DNA of 5,506 nucleotides from CAUPWF01 sp964367905 (GCA_964367905.1 CAYIZP010000088.1:1-5506); one strand, 5' to 3'. Counted from the stretch's first letter, positions 1 through 5,404 are shown. The notes: a model not told the origin generated them from the letters alone. Made by a program: numbers and translations.

Positions 1-547
1 CTCTCAATTCTTCGCTTACATCTTCTCCTGTGCTACTAGCATTGAGGAAGATTTTGGTTGCATCATCTCCGAGTCGAATCTCTTTATCCTCTAGACAGAT
101 ATGCTCGAAGGTATAAATACTTCGTCCCTGTCCGAATAAATCAAATGGACAAATGAAGATGATATAACTCTTACGTAAACTGCTGTAAGGCATTCCCTTG
201 TTAATTAAGTTCAAATCTATCATTCCCTGATAATAGCGACTGCGCTTCGGTAATTCTCTGGTGTCTGTAGCTTGCATCTCTAAATCATAAGCAATTGGTT
301 CACTGTCCTCTACGTAAACATCCAGTCGTACACTTTTGGCATCTAAGGATAAATCCATCTCCTTTTCTACATCCTTGTAATTTAGCTTTCGAATCTTTAT
401 TCCTAGAATCGTCTCCAATAATTCCTTGCAGATTTCTTCATTCTTCATAAGGTGCTTAAATAGTAAACTGTTGGTAATCCCTATAGTTTCCCATCTTGGC
501 TCCTTGATGAGGTGTTCTTGCTGTTTCTCATTTGTAATCTCTGTCAT
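1..547 (-). CDS. Rpn family PD-(D/E)XK nuclease / putative transposase (partial, N-terminal part)
   Basis: The first 182 codons are visible; the gene runs off the left edge, so its C-terminus is not seen. The protein resembles the Rpn/PDDEXK_2 family, known as recombination-promoting nucleases and often labelled 'PD-(D/E)XK nuclease family transposase'. Visible hallmarks are an N-terminal helical stretch (TNSLLFKHLMKNEE, about residues 25-38), the catalytic strand RLDVYVED with Asp76, then YDLEMQ with Glu90 and Gln92 (the E-x-Q form of the E-x-K motif), LPKRSRYYQGMID (99-111), and SYIIFICPFDLFGQGRSIY (127-145), all typical of the family. The start ATG at 547-545 is fixed by a strong AGGAGGAGG-type ribosome binding site just upstream. 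A well-formed promoter lies about 190 bp upstream, so the gene is probably transcribed separately from the ABC gene. Family members are thought to nick or cut DNA and promote RecA-independent recombination; the role here is not known. Confidence 0.88.
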   Translation of the reverse strand, partial: MTEITNEKQQEHLIKEPRWETIGITNSLLFKHLMKNEEICKELLETILGIKIRKLNYKDVEKEMDLSLDAKSVRLDVYVEDSEPIAYDLEMQATDTRELPKRSRYYQGMIDLNLINKGMPYSSLRKSYIIFICPFDLFGQGRSIYTFEHICLEDKEIRLGDDATKIFLNASSTGEDVSEELR

Positions 548-688
548 AAGCCTCCTCCTTATTCAATTGTGCTGCAAGGAGAATTTATTCTAAATACAGA
601 AGTCAATGACAAATACTTCAATTCTGACTTTTCACACTCCTTGCTCTACTATGGGATTTCAAGCATGAAGTTACTGAATAGTTGCGAC

Positions 689-703
689 ACCACCTATAGT
701 GGT
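689..703. repeat. Short perfect inverted repeat in the nuclease leader
   Basis: ACCAC-CTATA-GTGGT gives a 5-bp stem with a 5-nt loop, inside the 548-810 intergenic stretch and downstream of the predicted promoter. It lacks a following T-run, so it is not a typical terminator. It could be a small RNA hairpin, an operator, or part of an old mobile-element end; none can be decided from sequence alone. I see nothing else convincing in 548-739. Confidence 0.3.
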
Positions 704-739
704 AAAGAATTGGTACATTGAACTTGTATGCTTATCTTG

Positions 740-768
740 ATAATAACATAGCGTTTTTATATTGACAA
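740..768 (-). promoter_or_regulatory. Predicted sigma-A-type promoter for the Rpn nuclease gene
   Basis: The minus strand reads TTGTCA (-35, 763-768), a 17-bp spacer, then TATTAT (-10, 740-745): five of six consensus matches in each hexamer at ideal spacing. It sits between the ABC gene stop (811) and the nuclease start (547), which implies a leader of about 185 nt. The leader holds a short inverted repeat at 689-703. Confidence 0.55.
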
Positions 769-810
769 GAAGAAATTTACATCATGTCATTGCAATTTTA
801 TCTTTGCTTA

Positions 811-1383
811 TTATCTATTTTCAATTCTTCCATGATCCATCTCAAACACCGAATCACAAAGAACTTCTATATCGTCCTTATTATGGCTAGAAACGAGAAT
901 CAATCGTTTCTCTGACTTCAAGGAGCGAATAACTGCTCTCATCTCTTCTACCCCTTGATTGTCTAATCCATTCATAGGTTCATCCAAAATCAAGATATCT
1001 GGATTCTCCATTAGCGCTTGTGCAAGTGCTAATCTCTGTTTCATGCCCATAGAATATTTTCCAACAACCTTCTTATTATCTGGATCTAGACCCACTTGTC
1101 TAATGTACTTCTTTATCACATCTTTATGAATCTGATTTTTGATTCTAGATAAAAACAATAAATTCTGCACTCCTGTGTAGCCATCTAAAAAAGCTGGTGA
1201 TTCTATGGTGGCTCCGATATGATCAGGAATATCCATGTCTTTTCCTAAGACTTTACCTTGAATCGTAATTGTTCCTGAAATTGGAATTACAAATCCACAG
1301 ATGCACTTCATCAACATGCTTTTTCCCGAACCATTGCGTCCTATGATTCCATAGATGTTTCCACCCTTAATGTCTGAAATAGC
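811..1383 (-). pseudogene. ABC transporter ATP-binding protein, 5'-truncated
   Basis: This is an ABC ATPase missing only its extreme N-terminus. Reading from about 1383, the frame begins with sequence like the usual 'SDINF' strand (ISDIKGGNIYGIIG), then Walker A GRNGSGKS (1341-1318). Counted from the internal ATG at 1317, it continues with the signature-like YSMGMKQ (88-94), Walker B DILILDE (107-113), the D-loop NGLD, and the switch His in VSSHNK (His145); it ends naturally at the TAA at 811. Going upstream, the frame has no ATG, GTG or TTG before a stop near 1440, and the residues there (such as GCGRIC) do not resemble an ATPase. The first usable ATG lies after Walker A, so a product from it could not bind ATP normally. 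About 15-20 residues of the family N-terminus seem to be lost at a join with the upstream permease. It was probably the motor of the same transporter. Confidence 0.75.
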
Positions 1384-2240
1384 ACCACAAATCCTGCCAC
1401 AACCATGGCAACTATTCGATGCTTTGTTATAATATTAAGCATGCAAATCATAATGCCTATGAATATCCCAAATAAAACAGACAGCATCCAAGCATAAAAC
1501 ATAGCCTGTTGGGGCGTAAAATATGTCACAATATGATTACTAACAGTAAATGCAGTCCCTTCCACCAGTGCTGTCCCTGAAATAGCCATTCGTCCAAGTA
1601 CCATACCCCAATCATCCATATAGGTGATGTGTCTAATATGAAGCACAATGGGTAAGATAGTAAGTGTAGTAAAATAAATAACTGAAGTAAGCACAATATA
1701 TAGAACCTGTCCAATAATCCAAGGAGTTCGCTTATTCCTTAACAATACAAATAACTGATTATTGTCTATAAATGGTGCATCACAATATAGAAAAATCAGA
1801 GGGACCATATACAAAATCAAAACATATCGATCTGTATACAGAAACGGGAATATCCATGGAGCAACCTTCTCTCCCATCTCCACGGGAGTTCTATAATGGA
1901 TATTTCCGACTCTTGCATTTATCATACTTTCATCCTTGAAATGATATATGGTCTCCTGCACATCCTCATAATTTTGAACATTTATCACTTCACTTTTATC
2001 ATTAAATATGCTTGCTACTTGTTCTGAATCGAATTGCTTTAATCTAGCATCGTAACACCCCCATTCTCCTTGAAGAACATCTGTGTCGTCAATGCTACTG
2101 ACATCCAGTTGCCCACCACTATTCTCATCCATTACTTCAAAATCTTCTTCCCCTACAGAAACTTGACTTCCTGATGGGTAACACCCCATCAACCCCAAAG
2201 TCAGACTCATACAAATCAATAATCTTCCCTTATTTCTCAT
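1341..2240 (-). CDS. Chimeric ORF: lipoprotein N-terminus fused to an ABC-2-type permease fragment
   Basis: This 299-codon open frame looks like two genes joined in frame. Residues 1-20 form a lipoprotein signal: basic MRNKGR, a hydrophobic core and lipobox LMGC with Cys20. Residues 21 to about 119 are acidic, soluble and extracytoplasmic in character, and of unrecognised family. From about 120 (EMGEKVAPWIFPF) the sequence switches to a polytopic membrane protein resembling clostridial ABC-2-type permeases, with the recognisable LYCDAPFIDNNQ segment (151-162) and hydrophobic segments near 138-152, 173-201, 248-272 and 276-290. The start at 2240 follows a GGAAGGAA ribosome binding site. The last residues (QTLRVETSMES) come from reading the ABC ATPase DNA in another frame, so the permease C-terminus is also missing. 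The original order was probably lipoprotein, permease, ATPase. The frame may be translated, but a working protein is doubtful. Confidence 0.65.
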   Translation of the reverse strand: MRNKGRLLICMSLTLGLMGCYPSGSQVSVGEEDFEVMDENSGGQLDVSSIDDTDVLQGEWGCYDARLKQFDSEQVASIFNDKSEVINVQNYEDVQETIYHFKDESMINARVGNIHYRTPVEMGEKVAPWIFPFLYTDRYVLILYMVPLIFLYCDAPFIDNNQLFVLLRNKRTPWIIGQVLYIVLTSVIYFTTLTILPIVLHIRHITYMDDWGMVLGRMAISGTALVEGTAFTVSNHIVTYFTPQQAMFYAWMLSVLFGIFIGIMICMLNIITKHRIVAMVVAGFVVLFQTLRVETSMES

Positions 2241-2260
2241 TTATTCCTTCCTTCCTATCT

Positions 2261-2320
2261 AGAAAAAGAAACAACTATAATCATAATTACAAGTTACTTG
2301 ACTACAGTTGTTTCTTTTCT
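2261..2320 (-). terminator. Terminator-like hairpin after the secreted-protein gene
   Basis: The arms at 2264-2276 and 2306-2318 are complementary over 13 bp (AAAAGAAACAACT and its complement). In minus-strand RNA the 3' arm is U-rich (GUUGUUUCUUUUUCU), as expected for an intrinsic terminator. The 29-nt apical region can form a small inner hairpin (CAAG-TTA-CTTG, 2290-2300). It begins ten bases past the end of the secreted-protein gene and finishes about 20 bases before the chimeric lipoprotein start, so it could end the agrB-agrD-secreted-protein transcript or attenuate what follows. The stem is AT-rich and the loop large, so its strength is uncertain. Confidence 0.55.
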
Positions 2321-2329
2321 AAGTATTAT

Positions 2330-2734
2330 CTACGAATTCCATACCCCATTCACTTTTACATAATGTTTATCCGTATCACCTTGTAAGTACATGGATTGAC
2401 CTTTGCTTGCTGATTTAATATAATCAATTACTAATTTTCCTGTTGTTGAGTACTGTCTTCTATGAGCTGTGTAACGATATTTCTCAGCGTCATCGCGCCA
2501 ACTACGAACGGAATAAAAGAATTTAGTGGTAGGTGTGATGTTACTACTAGTAGTCGTTACATATGCACGTTGTTCGGCATCTGACTTCATATTGGGTGCA
2601 GAATATGCCTCTCCATCATTTGTCGACGTTAAAACCGAAAAACTAAAATTGTTTTTTGCCGCCATAACCGGCATTGTGAATGCTGATACAATTAATAATG
2701 CTACTATTCTTTTTTTGATTTTTTTACTTAACAT
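2330..2734 (-). CDS. Small secreted protein of unknown function in the agr operon
   Basis: The frame extends upstream to 2863, but the real start is the ATG at 2734. It has an AAGGGAG ribosome binding site at 2745-2751 and opens a classic Sec signal peptide: MLSKKIKKR, a hydrophobic core and a probable cleavage after PVMA (residue 25). The longer version would bury the signal and overlap agrD. The mature part is about 109 residues, polar, rich in Ser/Thr/Tyr, without cysteine, and probably beta-rich (for example YVTTTSSNITPTTKFFYSV); it ends in KVNGVWNS. Its size and organisation recall DUF2712-like or lactococcin 972-like exported proteins, but I do not see a decisive motif and assign no function. 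It starts 50 bp after the agrD stop with no clear promoter between, and a hairpin follows it. It is therefore probably co-transcribed with agrBD as an exported product. Confidence 0.75.
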   Translation of the reverse strand: MLSKKIKKRIVALLIVSAFTMPVMAAKNNFSFSVLTSTNDGEAYSAPNMKSDAEQRAYVTTTSSNITPTTKFFYSVRSWRDDAEKYRYTAHRRQYSTTGKLVIDYIKSASKGQSMYLQGDTDKHYVKVNGVWNS

Positions 2735-2784
2735 AATTGTTTTCTCCCTTCTTATTTTTATTGTAACTTTGTAATACAAGGTGT

Positions 2785-2904
2785 TTATCCCTTCAACTTT
2801 GGTTCTTTCGGTTGATACATTCCATATAACGATGCCGAATTGACTGCTTTTCTTGCTGAACATAATACAATTTTAGCCAGCACATCATTTATTTTCTTTT
2901 TCAT
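2785..2904 (-). CDS. agrD: AgrD-like cyclic peptide autoinducer precursor with serine at the ring position
   Basis: This is a 39-codon gene. The ATG (2904-2902) overlaps the agrB stop TGA as ATGA, with AAAGGAG 11 nt upstream inside agrB. The precursor has the AgrD plan: a basic, amphipathic leader (MKKKINDVLAKIVL), then NSASLYGM, then a charged tail YQPKEPKLKG. The tail matches the Q-P-x-x-P feature of clostridial AgrD. By alignment with the C. perfringens type (signal Cys-Leu-Trp-Phe-Thr followed by HQPEEPK), the predicted core is Ser25-Leu-Tyr-Gly-Met29, cleaved before Tyr30. The usual ring cysteine is replaced by Ser25, so a lactone is expected, as in the Enterococcus Fsr and Staphylococcus intermedius signals. 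The only cysteine, Cys15, lies in the leader, too far upstream for a normal ring. The neighbouring AgrB makes the identification strong; the exact N-terminal cut is unknown. Confidence 0.88.
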   Translation of the reverse strand: MKKKINDVLAKIVLCSARKAVNSASLYGMYQPKEPKLKG

Positions 2905-3506
2905 TTATTTTTTCTCTCCTTTCTCATTCCAACTACAAATAAAATTGCAATTGTAACCAAAACAATATTTATATATACACCTGTTTCAACGCTAACAGGA
3001 ATATAATTGAATATTTTAATTTTCATACACAATATATTTGCTATCACCATAAAGGATATGTACAATAAACAGCCAATTTTTTTATATTTTCGCTCCATGA
3101 TCATGGGTATTTTCTTGTTGATATTCTCTAGAGGTGCATATCGTACTATAATCATAAACCCTAGTATTACACCAACCCATATAACTGGAATCAAACTCCA
3201 TTTAAGAGTGAATTGCACAGCTTGTAAAATTAAAAAATAAATTAAAACAAACCATATATTACATGTAAGATAAGATGATGCATGATACCCTCCAGTATAC
3301 ATTCTGATAGGTATAAATATTATCAAAAATAATACCCCATTCCAAAAAGAATTTATTATAATACTTAATATCATAATATTGATAATCCCAACTATTCCTG
3401 ATATAAGGACTTCCGCTCCATATATATACGTATCCATATCTTCACGTTCTATTATATTTTCCTTCATAAAATAAGTAGCTATACCTTTGGCTAATTGATG
3501 AATCAT
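2901..3506 (-). CDS. agrB: AgrB-family peptide-processing membrane protease
   Basis: AgrB is a membrane cysteine endopeptidase that removes the AgrD C-terminal tail and catalyses ring closure. The family signature is intact: RMYTGGYHASSYLTC carries the catalytic His75 and Cys82 (numbered from the chosen start), close to His77 and Cys84 of the S. aureus enzyme. Several hydrophobic segments follow, ending in a basic tail (MRKERKNK). I chose the ATG at 3506, which gives 201 residues, the usual family size, and has GAGGAG six bases upstream (3513-3518). An upstream in-frame ATG at 3611 would add 35 untypical residues, overlap the kinase gene and run through the promoter. The gene overlaps agrD by four bases, so the two are translationally coupled. 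It is preceded by an apparent LytTR-regulated promoter. I see no damage in it. Confidence 0.93.
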   Translation of the reverse strand: MIHQLAKGIATYFMKENIIEREDMDTYIYGAEVLISGIVGIINIMILSIIINSFWNGVLFLIIFIPIRMYTGGYHASSYLTCNIWFVLIYFLILQAVQFTLKWSLIPVIWVGVILGFMIIVRYAPLENINKKIPMIMERKYKKIGCLLYISFMVIANILCMKIKIFNYIPVSVETGVYINIVLVTIAILFVVGMRKERKNK

Positions 3507-3531
3507 AAGCATCTCCTCATCTTTTAGTCTT

Positions 3532-3560
3532 AGTATAGCTACTTCTATTTTTTTTTTAAA
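3532..3560 (-). promoter_or_regulatory. Predicted agrBD promoter core with a weak -35
   Basis: The -10 is TATACT (3532-3537), with a 17-bp A-rich spacer and a poor -35, TTTAAA (3555-3560). The predicted transcription start is about 19 nt before the agrB ATG. A good -10 with a weak -35 just below two activator-type repeats is the usual layout of an activator-dependent promoter. Confidence 0.55.
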
Positions 3561-3568
3561 TATAATGA

Positions 3569-3599
3569 ACGTGAACCGTTGTTTTTGGACGTGAACGGT
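3569..3599 (-). promoter_or_regulatory. Pair of LytTR-type direct repeats (probable AgrA-like binding site)
   Basis: On the minus strand, ACCGTTCACGT (3589-3599) and ACGGTTCACGT (3569-3579) match at ten of eleven positions and are spaced by exactly 20 bp, close to two helical turns. The proximal copy ends 10 bp above the predicted -35 of agrB. LytTR-family regulators such as AgrA bind two direct repeats of a roughly nine-base motif about 21 bp apart upstream of weak promoters, which matches this arrangement. The distal repeat ends two bases before the stop codon of the kinase gene. Confidence 0.65.
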
Positions 3600-3600
3600 G

Positions 3601-4500
3601 TCATATTCCATTGTTCTTTATCAAAATTGCCTTACATTTAATATAATTCTCGGATTTCATTTCATATAATAAGCTCCCTTGATGTTTCTCTACAATATCT
3701 CTGACATTTCTTATACCGTATCCATGTATACCTTTTTCTTTCTTAGTTGTAATGAAGTTTTTATTGTTTTCTAACACATTCTCACATGTTGAGTTACTGA
3801 TTTCGACAACAATATAGGTTTCATTCGCAGTGAGTATTAAATCTAATTTTTTCGTTTGAGCCCGTTTGCAAGCTTCTATCGCATTCTCTAATAGATTATC
3901 TACTAAAATATGCAAATCCAAATCATTAACTCCAGTCACCAAACAGTTCATGGCAATATTATTCTCTCTACATAATTCCATTTTTTGTGTAAGTGTAGCA
4001 TTTAGAACAAAATGATCAATCAAAATGTGCTTCTTGACCTCTTCTATTCTCGTATCTTCGAATTCTTTTAAATATCTCAGTGCTTCGTTACTTTTCTCTG
4101 CTTCCAACAAAGACATTGTCATGTGGATGATACGCTTTAATTCATGTCTTTTTTTTTGAGTCTCATGATGCACTCTTTTAATTTCATTCAAATTAAGCTG
4201 ATGCTGTTCATAACTTCTTAATTGTAAGGAATCTTCTAGCGCCTTGTTATAATAACGATGCTGAACAAGATATAAATAGGTAACTAAGAGATTCAGAAGA
4301 AAAATTCCAAGCATAATAATTAATATTTGTTCATTTTTTCGAATAATATCACTATGAAACATTTCTAAAACTGCAGTGCAAAGAATAACTGAAATGATAG
4401 GGATTGTTATGTAAATAAAAGTATATTTCACATGAAAAATTCCGCTAATTTTCGCCTTGTATTTTTCTAAAAATGTTGTGGTCAAGCTTTTTTGTAACAT
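3601..4500 (-). CDS. AgrC-type GHKL sensor histidine kinase, N-terminally truncated
   Basis: This 299-codon frame has only two membrane segments (about 25-46 and 58-79), where AgrC-type sensors normally have five or six and total around 430 residues; the peptide-sensing part is missing. The cytoplasmic core looks complete: a coiled linker (85-115), the phosphoacceptor region with His119 in KKRHELKR, the N-box DNLLENAIEACK (201-212) and the G-box KGIHGYGIRNV (256-266). The first eight codons (MLQKSLTT) seem to come from the end of the adjacent IS3-type element, and I see no ribosome binding site before the ATG; an in-frame TAG lies two codons upstream. The gene ended up behind the IS after an insertion or deletion removed its 5' part. 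If expressed, it would be a membrane-anchored kinase unable to sense peptide in the usual way. The nearby agrBD and regulator remnant identify the system. Confidence 0.75.
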   Translation of the reverse strand: MLQKSLTTTFLEKYKAKISGIFHVKYTFIYITIPIISVILCTAVLEMFHSDIIRKNEQILIIMLGIFLLNLLVTYLYLVQHRYYNKALEDSLQLRSYEQHQLNLNEIKRVHHETQKKRHELKRIIHMTMSLLEAEKSNEALRYLKEFEDTRIEEVKKHILIDHFVLNATLTQKMELCRENNIAMNCLVTGVNDLDLHILVDNLLENAIEACKRAQTKKLDLILTANETYIVVEISNSTCENVLENNKNFITTKKEKGIHGYGIRNVRDIVEKHQGSLLYEMKSENYIKCKAILIKNNGI

Positions 4501-4508
4501 TTGTGGCT

Positions 4509-4526
4509 AATAAAATTAATTTTATT
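4509..4526. repeat. Perfect 18-bp AT palindrome at the transposase stop
   Basis: AATAAAATTAATTTTATT reads the same on both strands and overlaps the transposase stop codon. Having no loop, it would form at best a weak hairpin. It may act as a weak terminator inside the IS end, which would further limit expression of the truncated kinase that begins nine bases downstream. Confidence 0.35.
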
Positions 4527-4980
4527 TTTGCGCAGTATATCGTGCCTCAAACGGTGTTTTATATCCGTTGTATGAATGAGGTCGCACATGATTATATACC
4601 ACATATGCAAAATGTTCTATAGATGAAAACAGCTCTTCATCCGTGTGGAAATGATGCAAATGAATTAATTCGTTTTTCAGTGTATTATAGTAGCGTTCCA
4701 TTGGAGCATTGTCATAGGGACAACCAGCTTTGCTCATACTTTGAGTAACACCTACAGATGCACAATATTCGATAAAATCCTTAGAAGTATATTGACTTCC
4801 TTGATCGGAATGTAAAATGATTGTGTCATTTATAACTGGTTGTGCCTGTATTGCCTTCTCTAAGGTTCTTTTTGCTAAATCTGCAGTAATATGTTTATCT
4901 GTAACACTTGCAACAACACTCCGATTTTGAAATCTTGTTTCAGTAGGTTATCGAATACTTTGTGTGCTGCGCTCTTACGT
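4522..4980 (-). pseudogene. IS3-family transposase OrfB fragments (DDE, broken)
   Basis: Two frames of one gene are present. The first, about 4980-4930, reads RKSAAHKVFDNLLKQDFK, like the OrfB segment just ahead of the conserved 'W-T/V-D' strand. The second, from about 4926 to the TAA at 4522, gives 134 codons starting NRSVVASVTDKHITADLAKR. It carries the second catalytic Asp in HSDQGSQYTS and the catalytic Glu in DNAPMERYYNTLKNE, and ends in RPHSYNGYKTPFEARY. The segment between them, including the first catalytic Asp, is missing and the frame changes across the join, so no active enzyme can be made. The open frame beginning at the ATG at 4737 is only the C-terminal part of this gene. Confidence 0.88.
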
Positions 4981-5348
4981 TAATGCTAATATTACATCCT
5001 GTTCCATATTAGATTTCCGTATAAACCCCATTGGTCTACACACAAAAGATTGATACACATAATGGTCATAATTGGTCATATACACAATTAAAAGCTTGGA
5101 ATCAATCAGTTGCAACTCCTTTGCTACATCAAATCCTATATCATTTCCAAATTCAATATCCATAAACACTGCATCGACTTTATCTTCTACATATCTCTCT
5201 ATTATCTCTCTATTATCTCTTTTTTATGGCAATATGCTATGACATAAGTTTCCTCACCGTTATTGTCTTTCACTAAATTAGAGTTTAAGATTGTATCGCT
5301 GAGTTTTTTTTAAAACAATGCATCATCATCACAAATTGCTAATACCAT
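4975..5348 (-). pseudogene. AgrA/LytTR-type response regulator receiver domain, broken and truncated
   Basis: The gene starts at the ATG at 5348 with a GAGGTG ribosome binding site (5353-5358) and opens MVLAICDDDALF, with the acidic pocket Asp residues of a receiver. Codon 13 is TAA (5310-5312); the frame resumes as KKLSDTILNSNLVKDNNG, so CAA (Gln) changed to TAA is the simplest explanation. A second lesion is an 11-bp tandem duplication (5198-5208 and 5209-5219). Removing one copy restores KKEIIERYVEDKVDAVFMDIEF, which leads into the phosphoacceptor Asp of FMDIEF. The rest of the receiver follows: LLIVYMTNYDHYVYQSF, then RPMGFIRKS with the conserved Pro-x-x-x-Ile-x-Lys region. It stops at DVILAL, where IS sequence begins, so the DNA-binding domain is absent. 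The LytTR assignment rests on receiver style and context. It was the likely partner of the neighbouring kinase. Confidence 0.82.
5198..5219 (-). repeat. 11-bp perfect tandem duplication that breaks the response regulator
   Basis: Two adjacent copies of TCTATTATCTC (plus strand; GAGATAATAGA in the coding direction) sit within the receiver. Eleven bases is not a multiple of three, so the duplication shifts the frame; with one copy removed the reading frame is continuous through this point. The pattern suggests replication slippage. Confidence 0.8.
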
Positions 5349-5375
5349 ATACTCACCTCATCTACATTTTGTTAT

Positions 5376-5404
5376 ATTATAGCGAACGCCACTAGTTTTC
5401 ACAA
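5376..5404 (-). promoter_or_regulatory. Predicted promoter of the response-regulator gene
   Basis: On the minus strand TTGTGA (-35, 5399-5404), a 17-bp spacer and a perfect TATAAT (-10, 5376-5381) lie just ahead of the regulator start. Three copies of TTCACA on the plus strand (5398, 5412, 5430) fall in and above the -35; their meaning is unclear. Confidence 0.55.

Larger units (their letters stand above)
4477..4980 (-). mobile_element. Remnant of an IS3-family insertion sequence
   Basis: About 500 bp remain of an element that would normally exceed 1.2 kb. They comprise two pieces of orfB separated by an internal deletion, plus what looks like the right terminus. Read on the plus strand, that end begins TGTGGTCAAGCTTTTTTG at 4477, in the style of IS3-family terminal repeats that start with TG. 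OrfA, the left end and the first part of orfB are gone; their place is taken directly by the truncated response regulator. No target-site duplication can be sought because the left end is lost. The right-terminus position is inferred from its look and from where kinase-like coding begins. Confidence 0.65.

Noticed and set aside
512..721. 69-codon plus-strand open frame
   Set aside because: It overlaps the start and ribosome binding site of the nuclease gene on the other strand, has no good ribosome binding site and resembles no protein I know.
1526..1714. 62-codon minus-strand frame inside the permease region
   Set aside because: It is an alternate-frame shadow of the permease coding sequence, hydrophobic only because the real gene is.
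2174..2386. 70-codon plus-strand frame across the hairpin
   Set aside because: It is antisense to the lipoprotein signal region, the hairpin and the end of the secreted-protein gene, with no initiation signal.
2526..2774. 82-codon plus-strand frame with hydrophobic stretches
   Set aside because: It is antisense to the signal peptide of the secreted protein, and the hydrophobicity comes from reading that DNA backwards.
2735..2863. N-terminal extension of the secreted protein to 2863
   Set aside because: The extension would precede a perfect signal peptide and overlaps agrD in another frame; the ATG at 2734 has its own ribosome binding site.
3007..3240. 77-codon plus-strand frame
   Set aside because: It lies entirely antisense within agrB, which has an intact catalytic signature and its own start signals.
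3507..3611. N-terminal extension of agrB to 3611
   Set aside because: It would cover the promoter and the regulator repeats and add 35 residues unlike the family.
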